From Lycium barbarum (Eukaryota; Streptophyta; Magnoliopsida; Solanales; Solanaceae): a DNA stretch of 64,000 nt. The first letter of the stretch is position 1; every line of letters starts with the position of its first letter. The DNA is taken from the NCBI RefSeq assembly GCF_019175385.1, contig NC_083347.1:123140124-123204123 (forward strand), written 5' to 3'. This document shows positions 10,880 to 23,800 of this stretch, piece by piece. The position numbers and the translations under genes are program-made. The notes under the pieces were generated by a model. That model was not told the origin of the DNA. It saw only the letters and a list, made by a program, of their open reading frames with translations, and did not search any database.

Positions 10880-11101
10880 TATCAAACTTAATGGAAATCA
10901 AAAGTGTTCATTTGGCAAACTTAAAGGACCAAAACTGTTCAAGTAATACTTAAAGGACTATTTCAAAGTTACTCCAAAGATGAATGACCACTTTTATCAT
11001 TTTCTCCAATATATGAGAAAGAGAGAAAAAATCCTTACATTTGCAATTGAGGCAATATACTTATCCTCTCCATATTGATAACTGATAATGGGTGCCTCCA
11101 C
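10880..11101 (-). pseudogene. Fragment of a PMT-type methyltransferase gene (exon 3 and intron 3)
   Basis: On the minus strand, 11036-11090 matches the end of exon 3 of the complete PMT gene at 36375-36428 (GGATAAGTATATTGCCTC and ATTGCAAAT are identical). A canonical GTAAGG donor follows, then intron sequence with the same TCTCTCTTTCTCA tract. It continues into the same Mutator-like element that sits in intron 3 of the complete gene (GAGAAAATGATAA, then the block ending GTTTGCC). The rest of exon 3 to the left, up to GATAATATTTCCCGG, lies beyond the 5.2-kb insertion at 16284-16316. It is thus a duplicated gene piece, broken by a transposon and inverted relative to the complete gene. Confidence 0.8.
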
Positions 11102-11473
11102 GAATCCGCGACTTTTGTAGCACAAAAAAAGAAAAGTTGAACCAAACTAGTATCAAAAAAAAAAAAAACACTTTCGTGCGTGAAAGGACCAAACTGCAAC
11201 AAAACAACTTTGGACCTTTCACGCACGAAATTCGTGCATGAAGGAGGCTTTGACCATTGAGCTTAGGGTAGATGAGCATTGAGTTCTGTGGGCAAACTTT
11301 ATACTACAAAAAAAAATTACTAACTACAATATATCTCAGCCCTTCATTTTCCTTTTAGCTTTAATCATGTGTGTTTGTAATGTAATGAAATGTAATGTAA
11401 TGAGAGAAATGTTTATTATCGGTGTATATAACTTAAATTGCGAAGGATATTTTGTATGTTTTCTTGGTCCTTT

Positions 11474-14400
11474 CACTACAACAAAATATGCTTTTAGCGG
11501 CAATTAATTTGCGGCAATAACTTAATTGTCGTGTTATATCCCGAAATTTTATATGTCGAGTTATTCGCAAAAGAATCGACTCAAGTTAAAGACGGGATCA
11601 TTTTCGGGCACGAAGTAGAAATCTTTAATTTCCGGTTTCTATTAGAACATGAATTGTTTATAAATTCTACTTAGTGTAAAAATATTAATGGAAAGTTGGG
11701 ATTAATTAACCATGATTAGATTATTAAGTGGGGTTTTTAATTAATTAAGTAGTACACAAAAGGGACCCCACTACAACATGGCCAAATCTGATTGGTCCAA
11801 GCCATAGTGGGGCACAAGACAACATTGGGGCAGCATATTATGTCTTAGTGGATGACTCACACCTCCACTACTTCATAAAAATCTGAATTAAGAGAGAGAG
11901 AGAGAGGCATTTCCTCTTCAACCACAAATCTGAACCAAAGAGAGAGAGAGAGCCACGGCCATAGCCATGGCAGCAGCCCCTTCATTAAGCTCACGGCCAG
12001 CTCCTCTTCTCCCCCCCTTCTACACAATTAAGTTGATGATTTCCAAGTCCAATTAGAGGAAGAAAACAAGGATTACAACAGCCATGGCAACTCACGGCCA
12101 TGGCAGATTTTTTTTGGAACAACTTAAGCTTCTAAAGTGTCCTAATTTAATTTGAGGTAAGATTTCGTTTTTTTGTTATAAGATTGGAATTAATGATGTT
12201 GTAATGGATCTATTAAGTTGTATTATGTGAAGTTGGAAGTAAGAATTTTTTTTGATTAAAGTTGGCATTAAAAATGGGCAGATTTGGAGTTGTTTTAATT
12301 GGGTTGAGTTTGATTAGTGTTGTCACTATTATGGTATGATATTTGTAGATAATTGTTTATATTGAAGGGCTGGAAATATAGTTATTGACATGTATAGGGG
12401 CTGTTGTCAATGGTAAAAATTGTACTTGATTCCATGTGTTTGTGATTTGTGGAATAAAGGTCGAAAATTGTATTTCGATGTTGTAGTGTTGATGGACTGT
12501 TTTGGGTTTCCTATTGAAACAAAATTGAAGTAATTCTTGTACATGGATGGTTTGAACGTGTTATGGTGAGTAGAAATGAAAGAAAATCATGAAATTATGT
12601 ATCTTGATGTTGAAGCATGGTTGAAGCCACGAAATTATGTATCTTGATGTTGAAACATAGTTGTAACTTGGTAACACGAATTGTACGAAATGTTGGAATG
12701 TTGTTGAAATGTTGTTGAATGCCATAGGGGCTGTTTTTAATTGAAATTTGCTGGACTGATTTGAATTAATATTTTGGTTGTTGTGATCATGGATTATGTG
12801 ATGAGAATGAAGGAATTTAATGGTTAGAGTTGGAGTTAAAATTGTTGTGGGTTGTTGTAAGAATTATAGAGATAATAATGTGGTTTACTTGCATATGAAT
12901 AGATGATGTGGTGTCGTGTGACTGCTGTTGTATTTCCCTGAAATTTGCTAAAAAGATTGCATGAAATAAGGCATAAGAAATGTATATGGGCTGCTTGGTG
13001 TATTGTAGGTGTTCGTTAGAATTTCGGGCATCGTTATGTTGTTGTTGTGGACTGTTTTGATAAGGTTTTTGGTGGAAAATCTCATGTGATTATATGGCTA
13101 TTTGAGGTTGTCATTGTTATGGTTAAATTGTAGTTAGGGGCTGTTCTTGAGGAATTGGAGAACTAAGGATAGTTAAGAATTGTATTGTGACGTTATAATG
13201 GATGGGACTGTTTTAGAACTTGTTGTAATGTTACGATAGTTTTCTTGCATATAGAGGTTGATGTTGTTGTTGTGTTGTTGCTGATGTGAATCATCAAACT
13301 TGGAGAAAAGAAGCGTATAAAATATCGTATGCGAAGTGTGTCGATCTGCTTGGTATATTCTTAGATGTTCGTGAGATTATCGGTCATTGTTATGTGGTAA
13401 CTAAGGGCTGTTTTGGGGCTGTTTTGTAATGAATTTCGTGGTTGTTTTGTGATGAATTTCATGGCTGTTTTGTGATGAATTTTGTGGCTGTTTTGGGGCT
13501 GCTTGTTATAAATTTCGTGGCTGTTTTGTAGTGACATTTTGGGGGCTGTTTGTTGTAATTTTCGTGGCTGCTCTTGTTGAGTCGAAATGCAGGGATTATA
13601 GTTATGATTATGTACAATATATGTAGTATATTTGCTGGAGTATGGGCTGTTCTTGATGGCTGGTCTAACATTGTTAAAGGGGCTGGATAAACATAAGGAA
13701 TTAGTGTATTAATCACTTTATTGTTGTGGTTGTTGTACTCCATGGATGTAAAGAGAAAGAATGATAGCAATGGTGTATGTAGTGCATATGGGGCTGATTT
13801 TGTTATGTCCTTGAGTTGTGTCTTGTTATTGATGTTGTTGACCTCGTATGTGAGTTGTGGATGTATGCAAGTAGTGGAAGTGCTGCCCACTTGTTTTTAT
13901 ACAAGAACGAGTTATCGTTTACTAGCAACCACCAATTTGACGGACATGCTACCATTGTTATAGGTTGAAGTGCCAATCGAGACGAGTTAAATTATTGAAT
14001 TGGTACAGACGACAAATGGTATGTAAAGCCTACCTTTCTTTCTTTTGGCATGACCTTTATGAAATGAACAAATAACGTATATGTATGCTTCTAAAGAAAA
14101 TCCTATTCTTAGGGCCACTAGGATGGCTAATATCTTTGACTTCCATAAGCTATTCCATATGGTTTGATACGTATTTATGATGTTCGAAGATTCTAGTTGT
14201 TATGTTTCCGAATGTTGTTCGAAAGAGAATCGATATGACTAAAGTCTTTTATGAATATTTTGATACGTAGATATGGTCCTAAAGTCTCTATTTGATTTGA
14301 CCCATAATGTTATTTGAAAGTTCCCCTAATATGAATGTCACTTGAATTTCCGAAAAGAGCTTCTGAAATGCCTTTAAAAAGTTTTGTACTTCAAAAGTTT

Positions 14401-15703
14401 GTAACTTCCGTATACTAACTCCGATTGACCCGAAACTGATTTCTGAGCCTTCAAATGCCGTAAATATATTTGTTTATCGAGTTTTAAAATTTATTTATTT
14501 ATATGCATATGGTTTCCGCACTACTCTGCTCGTGCCTACTACTATGATATCGCTCGCCGGTTCCCGGGCCGGTTTTGTGATCGTGCGCGCTATGATATAT
14601 TCGGCAATATGCTGTGTTACGGTTCCCGAGACCTCGCCATAGGGCCGGGTTCCGTTTATGGAGTTATGCTGTGATATGGCTTATGATATGATGTGTGTGA
14701 TGATATGTTATGTTCAGGGTTGTACGGAGATTTGAAACTTTCCAGAGTATGCTGTGTTGTGGCGCCAGTGTCGGAGTGGCAACCACGTTCCTGAGCCTTA
14801 TGCATGATTTCTTCACTTGCATTATGTACATATGATTTCCGTACCGGTTTTGATATACTGATTTGGTATTCCCTTTCTGTACCTTTACTATGGTTATGGT
14901 TTGAATTTCTGTACTCTATGCTTTACATACTCAGTACATCTTTCGTACTGACCCCCCTTTCCTCGGGGGCTGCGTTTCATGCCCGCAGGTACAGACGTTT
15001 GTTTTCTGGTGACTCGCCCATGTAGGATACATTCTGCTACTTTGGGGTGCTCCTTTGACTCGGAGCCCACACTTTTGGTAAAGACCTTTCATTGTATATG
15101 TCTCTGTATATGTATGTATGACTATCTGGGGTACGGTGGGGCCCTGTCCCGTCATATGTTCTGTTATGGTTTGTAGAGGCCTGTAGTCATATATGTGGGT
15201 CATGGGTCGTGTTTGTTCGATTATGTTTGTGACTTGTGCCTTAAGCGGTCCCGGTTGTTGTTATGGCCAAAATGGCCCATATGTTTATATATGTTTGTAT
15301 ATCTGGGCGATGTGTATTCCGCCAACCTTCCGGATTTGATATGATGTTTCTGTACGGGCGACCGCTTAAGATGATATGTGTTTTCAGTATCTGTTTAAAA
15401 TGACGGATGATAAGTTTGAATAAACCTTTGATATGTCGATCTGGTACGTAAGTTCGTTAGGGTGTCCAAATAGGACACCAGTCGCGGCCCACGGGGCTGG
15501 GTCGTGACATGCCGCTAATTATATTCTAGAATCAATTATTACTGGCAATACCAAACTTTATCCCTAACAATAAATGCCTCTAAAAGCTTTAGCGACCTTG
15601 GATCTAATGGCATTAACCAATTGTTGGTAAATGTTTTTGTGGCAATAACTATTGCCGCTAAAAGGAAAATATATTGCCACTAAAAGCCTCTATTGGTGTA
15701 GTA
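11474..15703. mobile_element. CACTA-like MITE, split by a solo LTR
   Basis: The left end cactacaacaaaatatgc and, inverted, the right end (ending ggtgtagta at 15703) share ACTACA-C-A-A and then GCTTTTAG-GGCAAT. Flanks are ttt and ttc, an imperfect 3-bp duplication. Without the LTR it is about 250 bp. The CACTA assignment rests on the ends only. Confidence 0.55.
11532..15509 (+). mobile_element. Solo LTR, about 4 kb, probably Ty3/Gypsy
   Basis: It starts TGTTATATCCCG and ends GGGTCGTGACA, giving TG...CA termini. Flanking 5-mers tgtcg (11527-11531) and tgccg (15510-15514) differ by one base, consistent with an aged target duplication. There is no gag-pol. The blocks around 14920-15010 (ctcagtacatctttcgtactga, then cgtttcatgcccgcaggtac in shorter pieces) are ones I associate with long Gypsy LTRs of nightshades; the clade is inference. 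A ggctgttttg/tttcgtgg minisatellite lies at about 13408-13575. Confidence 0.65.
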
Positions 15704-16119
15704 TTCATTTTGAGTTTGTTCATTTGGTTATGCATAACTATAACTCCTTTATGCTTAACAGAATCAGGTGAAGTCCTTGGGTGTGTTAAATTTTGTGTTG
15801 CTCGAATTCTTAAAAAATGTTGATTCTTTAGAAGTAGTGCAGTTTTTGAGAATCAAGTAACATAGACTTAAACTAACTAGGAGGTTGCAGCAGGGGATTG
15901 TTTACTCCCTAATCTTGATTTGCGTTGAATGTATGTCTAATTTGTTGCACATGACTTAGAAGTAGCTGCTAATATAAAATGTTGCTTCTTGCCTGCAATT
16001 TCTTTTTGACATAGAAAGAAGGGACAAGATATATTGTAGTTAGTAATTTTTTTTGTAGTATAAAGTTTTCCCACAGAGCTCAATGCTCATCTACCCTAAG
16101 CTCAATGGTCAAAGCCTCC

Positions 16120-16204
16120 TTCACGCACGAAATTCGTGCGTGAAAGGTCCAAAGTTGCTTTGTTGCAGTTTGGTCCTTTCACGTACGAATTTCGTGCGTG
16201 AAAC
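16120..16204. repeat. Paired short palindromes within the Mutator-like TIR
   Basis: cacgcacgaaattcgtgcgt at 16122-16141 and cacgtacgaatttcgtgcgt at 16180-16199 are near-perfect hairpins, about 58 bp apart. The left TIR carries the matching cacgcacgaaattcgtgc. Confidence 0.75.
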
Positions 16205-16433
16205 CTACTAACGTGTTTTTTTTTTTTTTTTGTACTAGTTTGGTTCAACTTTTCTTTTTTTGTGCTACTTAAGTCGCGGATTCGTGCCTCCACCGGGAAA
16301 TATTATCCCATCGCTAATTGTCCACCCAACCCAAACTATTAATCGCTCATGCTCCCTCCCAAACTATTTTCGCTTTTGCCCACCTCAGCCCAAACTAATT
16401 ACAGGACGCTCCCCCCTCGCCCAAGCCCTTTCC

Positions 16434-16815
16434 TCCATGATATCATCTCAGTATATTTATAAATTATGGTAGTATCATGGAGGACTGAGAAGGACTGAAG
16501 CAGTCCTCCATGATACTACCATCACAATATATATATATATATATATATATAAGACGATGGTATCATAGAGGTTTTTTCGAGAAAAGTATGTCATTTTTAA
16601 TAAATAAACATGATCATTCTTAATACCGTGTCAGTATATTTATATACCATGATGGTATCACGGAGGATTAAGAGAAGGATTGAAGTATTTTTCATGATAT
16701 CATCTCAGTGTATTTATATATCATGATGGTATCATGAAGGACTAAGAGAAGTACCGAAACATCTTTCATGATATCATCTCATTATATTTATATACCATGT
16801 TGGTAGTATCTCGGG
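16434..16815. repeat. Degenerate tandem repeats, about 80-90 bp
   Basis: Repeated blocks of catgatatcatctcagt, tatttatataccatgatgg and tatcatggaggactaagaga recur four times or so. A run of TA dinucleotides lies at about 16522-16550. Bases 16816-17875 hold no recognisable gene. Confidence 0.6.
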
Positions 16816-17875
16816 TAATTACTTTTAATTTTTTCTGGGGGTATGGACGGGTAATTATTTTGGTTTGAGGGGGCATGATCTTTCCCCAAAACCAATAGGC
16901 AATTTCAATTGGATAAATATTTAACCATGGTTAAATATTAAAAGTCTATGTCTAACCACATGTTATTTGTTATGTTTTGTTTTCCTATTCCCTATTTAAC
17001 TTCATTTATGTCCATTGTCACATTAGGCATGTATAGAGAAAATAACAAGTTACTTGTGGGTTATTAGTGATATCTCTTGATTAATACTAGGATATCTTGA
17101 TTGATCTTCCATATCTTAGTATCTCCATCAGTGGTTTAGTTTCTATTATGATTAGGAGAAGATCACGATTCTTTATTAGTTAATTCTTTCCTTATCTGAT
17201 TTGCTCTCTTGTATAAATACACATTCATATTAATAAAATGATATACTTCTCCCCAACAGCAAAGTTCTATATGGGTCAGTACGTAAATGATCATCAAATC
17301 TCTGATGTAATTAGTCTCCCTCCAAATCTGAAATTGTTAGAACTTTCTCCCTTGACATTTTATATCTCAAATATTTTATTTATAGTAATAGATTAATTTT
17401 CATAAAAGTCATTTTTAGGTGGGGAGTAAATTGAACATCAAAGCATGTTGCAGCATTAAAGTTAAGGAATGGGATCCCTTAACCAGAGATCTTGGGTTTC
17501 CTCTATCCTTGAAGGTCAAATATCGGGTTCGAGCCCTGAAAATAGAGAAATTTCCGGTAGGAAGGAAGTGTTTCCCATATGTGGTGCAAATCCGGATTAA
17601 TCGGACCTATAGGCTTCGGATACTAGATGATTAAAGCAAGAAAAAAAACCATCTATATATATATATTTTGTATACATGTTAGTTCTCAGAGGATAAATAT
17701 TCTTTTGAGGCTTTAGGCGGGTTAATTTATCCTCAGAGTCCAAAATACATGTCAGCTCTTAAAAAAAAAACTCTAAAAGGCATAAAAATGTACCAACTTC
17801 AAACTCGCTGAATCTAAATCTTGAACCCGCCTCTACTGCTAACAACTAAGCTGACAAAATTAGCAATCGTTGTGT

Positions 17876-20800
17876 CTATGAAGACGGTGATGCTTCGCTA
17901 TTTTCTTGTACTGGTGGTGGTGCACATGATGAATCAGCAGGCACGACGTTTGTCTTCGCAGGGCTGTACTTTTTTAGTAGCCTATCTTTGTTTTCCTTCC
18001 ACCATTCTTCTGCTTGTTGCTCCGCAAACCTCCGTTTACTGCAAACAATTGTCCGGTCAATAAACATAACAATTTATGTGGCGGTGTTTGACTGAACACA
18101 AATTTTAAGAAAGAAAGACAGACTTTTGAAATTTCTGGTCTAGAACAAGTCATAGACATTTGTATGGCTTCAAATCATGTCATTAAGAGTAAAATGAGAA
18201 GTTTAAAGTTAAATTATTTCTGGCTATAGAAAGGTATCATTCTTTTTGCGACAGACTAAAAAGGAAAGTATGCTAGATAAAAAGAGACAATGGGAGTAAC
18301 TTAGGAAATTAGTGAAATACCTGAACCTAACACGCTTGAAGATCTTGGTGCCATTTGTAAGTTGAAGGAGAGTGACATAAACGCCCGGTTCAAACTGTTC
18401 GATAACTTCCTTTTGTCCCTCTCTGGGAGCTTTAGGTGACCCCGAGACACTTTCGGGAGCTGATTGTCCGTGGTTCTCACGTACAGTTCCATCGACATTG
18501 TCAGCAGCATCCCAATGATCATTTCTAATGACAGACTCAGAGAATAGATTTTTTCTATGTGTCGGCTTCTGTTGACTATAAGACGGGTCTGGTGGCAAAG
18601 AAGCGTTGTCTTCAGATGCTTGATTCCCAAATGTATTGAGAAATGATTCCACTTGAGCTTGTATGGATTTAATGGCTGGACCCTCGGAGATATCAGGAGG
18701 CAGTTCTTGTGTCATCTCTTTCAGCTGGAGTAACAAAAGACACGATTACACGCTCTGTTATTATGACACCAATGCATGATGAAAAAACAGAAATCAGACA
18801 TTTATACGCAGACAAGATGAAGCAAATCATAGGAATCAGGAAGATCTTGTTCAACTAAAGTGATCTGATGTTGAACAATGTTGGAGTTTATGTTGCTTGG
18901 ACTCTTCAAAAATGTCGTCGAGTACGTGTCAGATTCTCCAAAAGTAGTGCATTTTTTGAGGATCCGACACGGGTGCGGCAGCATTGTTGTAGAGTCCGAG
19001 CAAAATTTGGAGACTATACCCAACCGACGATGTTCTTTATAGTAACATATAAAAGCGGCAAACATTTTGATACATGTATCTTAGAAATGATGCTGAGACA
19101 TTAAAAAACGTCTACCCTGTTTCTCATAGTTATATCCATGTTCGATGAGCATGTTTTCCTATATTTTCTTTAATGTGGACAGTTTAGTTAAACTGCTAAT
19201 CCATATAATAGAGCATACGTGAATTTTGTTTACCGATTCAATAAAGGTAGAATCTTCAAAATGTAATTCCGAAGATGAGGAAAATATAACACAAATCATA
19301 AGTCAAGCATAAACAGAAGAAAAGAAATTTGAACATTACTTGAACGGTAATAGACTTCATGGTTTCCACCGCGATATTACACTTCGATGCCCTCTCTGCA
19401 ACCAACCTAGCTGATTCTTGAGAACTTTCCTTCAATTTTCGAAGTTCAGCATCTTGTCCGTCGCTTTTCTGCTTTAAACTTTTGATCTACAAATGTAAAT
19501 GAGAAGACTAATAATGATAACTCTAGACATAAAGTTAATCAATAGAATGATCAATCTAGTTGTTTTGTACTCCCCTGTCCCAAATTAGTTGTCATGTTCC
19601 ACTTATGGAGAGTCAATTTGACTACTCTTTGAAGCTAAACTGGATTAGATCAACTCAGTATTTTATAATTATAAATGTTGATATTCAAAAAGTACGACAA
19701 GTTGCAATGTTTTCTCATGTCTGAAAAAAAAATACATTTTAAAATGTTGGTTAAAATTGACATACTTTGACTTTCAAAAAAGAGAAACATGACAACTAGT
19801 TTGGGACGGAGGGAGTATGTGATAAGTTTCATACCTGGTTTTGCAATTTGGCAACTTCTTGGTGCAATACGTCATTTGTCTTTCGAAGACTATCAATGAC
19901 GCCTCTTGAAAAAACGGGAGCGGGGGAACGTGGAGGACTTGGTCTTCTCGAGTACGGTGAAGCAGGTCTAGAGTTGGACGAATTTGGAGGCTGAGGCTGA
20001 TACTGAGGCTGAAGCTGAGGTGGTTGTGTCACGACAGGCTTCAAGGCATATTGAAGCGCACTAAGTGAACTCGGGAAAGCGATATCTTTTAATTGCAAAA
20101 GTGAAGGAACCTGTGAAGCTCTTACTATACTGAGATTATCTGATTTGATGCCGGGCCTTGTAGACTTAACTTCGAGGTACTTAATCGGTTCTATCGTGGG
20201 TGAGAGCAAAACTCTTGATATTTTCCCCTCGCCCCTGTCCAACTTACTATTCTCCACAGGTCGATGAGAGGAGTTGAACTTCTTAACGTAAAATGAGGAA
20301 GTTCCTTCGGAAGCCTTTTTCAATTTCATGTAGCAAGAGTCACAAACGCGGTGTGGCTTTCCCGGAGTCGGAGCCAATGCTGCTTTCAATGCTTTTTTCG
20401 AACTACAAGCATGACAATGCACTAGTCCACAATTATAACAGTTATGCCTCTTTCGGGTAAATCCGAATGCTTGTCGACAACCCGAGCAAACAGATTGATC
20501 CGCTCCGGACACCCACTTATGAATGCAAATACTGGCAGTATAATTAGAACCACATGCTATATTCTTCACGTGTCTGTCTTTTAGGGCCTCGACTAATGTC
20601 GGACTGTTTCGATCTTCGTTATCACCGTGACCTAACCTTCCGTTCTCACCTTTTCCCCACGTAAAAACTTCGCTTCTCGATGTAAGGACAGCGACATGGA
20701 AAGCGCCACACGCTATTTCTTCGACAAATTCCCCTACCAATTTATCTTGTACAAGAGACGGGACTTTCCCGTCGGCCTGTGGATTCCCGAGCTGACCATA

Positions 20801-23800
20801 CGCATTGCTTCCCATGATAAACACGTGACCCGATGTGGTAAGACCAATGGTTATATTATGTCCACATGCTAACTGATGGAAGTTGTAATCTATAAGTGAG
20901 GATACGCAGGTCGGAAGCAGATAAGGTTCTTTATTTCCGTGACCTAATCTGTTTTTATCGCCGTCTCCCCATGTGAATAACTTTCTCGTGGGCGCATTTC
21001 CGCATGAGTTCTGGTTTGTGACTTCAACGATGGCAGCGGTGTGCCACACCCCACACGCGACTTTTATGGTTTTAAGTCCGTTAAGTGATTGAACTTCCCG
21101 CGGATACGGTACACTTACGCGGTCCCCATGACCTAAGGCGCCAAATGTTCCGTCCCCAAATGTGAATAGTTTTCCATTCACAGTTGCCAAAGCTGAATGC
21201 CAGGTTCCACATGCAACTGATAAAACTTGAAGCCCTTCAAGAGGACCGGAAACTCTCTTTGGTATCCAGTGGCTAACATCATTGCCATGCCCAAGAAGTC
21301 CAGCATTGTGGGTTCCATCACCCCAAGTATATAAATCGCCCAATGTAGACACAGCACACGTATGAAACTCACCACACGAAACGAAATCGACGTTTGTAAC
21401 TGCCAGAAATTCAACAAGCCGAGGGCGGCTAAAGTCCTTTTCAACTCCATGACCTAACCTGCCCCCGGATTCTTCTCCCCAAGTGAAAACCTCTCCTTGC
21501 CTTGTAACAAGAGCAACGTGTCGTACCCCACAAGCAATTTGATGAACATCAAGAACCACATTTGACTCCAAAGGTTTAGGAGTAAGTACATCGTGTTTAA
21601 CAGGAATTGGATTCCCGGCTCCATCTTTCAACGCTCCATCACACCAAATCTCCCCCCACACATAAACATCACCTAATGATTCTATGTCATCAGGCCCCGA
21701 ACCCCCACTTGAGCAACTTGGAGTGCTAGAGACACTAATACGGAAACCATCCGAACTTGTTCTTACTTGCATATTTGCACGTTCTGACCCTGCATCTGAG
21801 CTTCGAATATTCAAAGAAGTTTCACCGCCATAGGGATCAGCAGATGTCCAATCCCGAGAAATAGTTTGGGTGAAATCTAGTGATGCACCACATGGGTGGG
21901 AATTTTGTAACTGCAAATAAAATCATAGAAAGAAGATCTCAAATCTGTTACAAAAAACGCAAAATGGTACTCCTTCCGTCCCAAATTTATGTGGCACCTT
22001 TTCTGATTTCGAAAGTCAAACGAGTTTTTCTTTGACCGCAATTTTCTCATACGCCTTTTGGAATTTTGAGTTATCAATTATTGTGACTTATAATACCTTT
22101 TACGTAGTTTCTAAATATGTAAATTTCATTTTTTAAAAAAAATTAAAGATTTCATGTCCAAATTTACGGTCAAAATTTAAAAGCTTGACTCTCGAAGTTC
22201 AAACGATGCTACATAAATTGGGATGGATGGAGTAGTTACAAACTATAGAACCTTAGGACTTGGAATAAGGAAATAACACACACAGAGAGCGAAGCTTTTT
22301 CAAACGGCATGTCTAGCAACTACCATATGTGAATATAATACTTATAAACCACTACTTCGCTTTTCAAACGGCATGTCTAGTAACTACCATATGTAAATAT
22401 AATACATACTTATAAACAAATACCAAGTAGAATACGTACTGAAAAACAGAAATTTTACCCAAAAAACTACCAATGCCAATACAATTAATTTGATGTCATG
22501 GTTACTCTTTTGACCACTCCAAACGGATTGTCTATTTCCTGAAAAACAAGTTAACCATCCCCGTGTACTAAGCTAAGAACATTGTTGAAACAAAAAAAAT
22601 TACGAGTCAAATTTGTATACAGTCTCACTCATCTTTTTCCACGGTTGAATTTTAAAAAACAAACAATGATTTTGCCTTCGAAATGAGAAAAAGTGGTATG
22701 TTTGCACATGGTAAAATATGAAAGAAAGAAAGTGAAGTAGTTTGTGCACAGGGGCAGACCAGCATTGTGGTTACGAGTTCGGTGAAACCCATTAGCTTAG
22801 GCCTAAACCATGTATTTGTGTTAAAAAAAATTATTTAATATGTATAAATAATTTATTCAGAACCCAGTAAGCAAAAAGAATCGCGATTCAGAACCCATAA
22901 ACTAAAAATCCTGGCTCCGCCTCCGTGGCACAAAAGATAGATGTAAGAGATGAATAGTTTTGACCTTGAAGTTCAAGGCTGAAAACTTACATCAGTAATA
23001 TCACTCCGAGTACGTCTACTACGAGCTTGGCCAGCTGAAATTAAATTCTTTAGTCCAGCAATCCAAATCTCCGCTTCAACTTTATCCTTGCAGATCTTCA
23101 AAATGAAAATAATAATTAAATGTCACCTTGATAGAACTTTTTCCGAACAATATTCATGACAGCGAAAACCAAATTATCTGTTCACTAACCAGATCTAGAG
23201 ATCTGTCACCATTGTTGTATATAAGGGAAAATGACAAGTACTCCTTCTCTGGGCGCAAAAATCTTTTAAAAACAGGCTGCATAGACATATTCACAGGCAA
23301 AAGTTTATATATTGTTTCAGTAGTTTCATTAATAGGAATAACTGATTCAAATAGTAGACGCGTAACCATTAACTCACAGTTCTCTGGCCAGGAATAATTT
23401 TTGAAACCGAAGATAGCTTTAGATTTCTTTCTGCTCCACGAGAGTACCAAATTAATGTTGTTTCATCCTGGAAATACCAACAACAAAGCTATAATATTCT
23501 ATCAGATATCATTTAATTCTGAAGTCAATTTCAACATTCTGGCTTTTCGAGTGTCAGCCAAAAAGCCAGATGCATGTTTGAACTAGTAAGGAGCTTTCAT
23601 CAGTTCAGGCACTGGAAAAACTCAGGAGCAACCGAATAGTAAGTTACACAAAGAAAATGGGAAGAATAGAACCCAAAGGTGTGGCCCAGTGGTCAATAAA
23701 GTGGGTTGAAAACCATGAGGTCTCAGGTTCAAATCCTAGTTGAGACAAAAACACTAAGTGATTTCTTCCCATTTGTCCAAGCATTGGCGGACAGAGTTAC

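Larger units (their letters stand above)
11102..16283. mobile_element. Mutator-like element with about 240-bp TIRs, containing nested insertions
   Basis: The ends are inverted copies: gaatccgcgac at 11102 and gtcgcggattc ending at 16283. The inverted arms span 11102-11336 and 16027-16283. A 10-bp direct repeat, gtgcctccac, flanks it at 11092-11101 and 16284-16293, and joining the flanks restores a continuous PMT exon fragment. Without its inner insertions the element would be about 0.95 kb and non-coding. The 10-bp duplication and long TIRs fit the Mutator superfamily. Confidence 0.85.

Noticed and set aside
13459..13890. Minus-strand open frame in the solo LTR
   Set aside because: Made of the ggctgttttg minisatellite read in reverse; low complexity.
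14804..15025. Open frame inside the solo LTR
   Set aside because: Lies wholly within LTR sequence with TG...CA ends; no domain.
17419..17634. Short open frame with a ggttcgagccctg block like a tRNA B box
   Set aside because: No A box, no tRNA fold and no recognisable SINE body; too little for a call.
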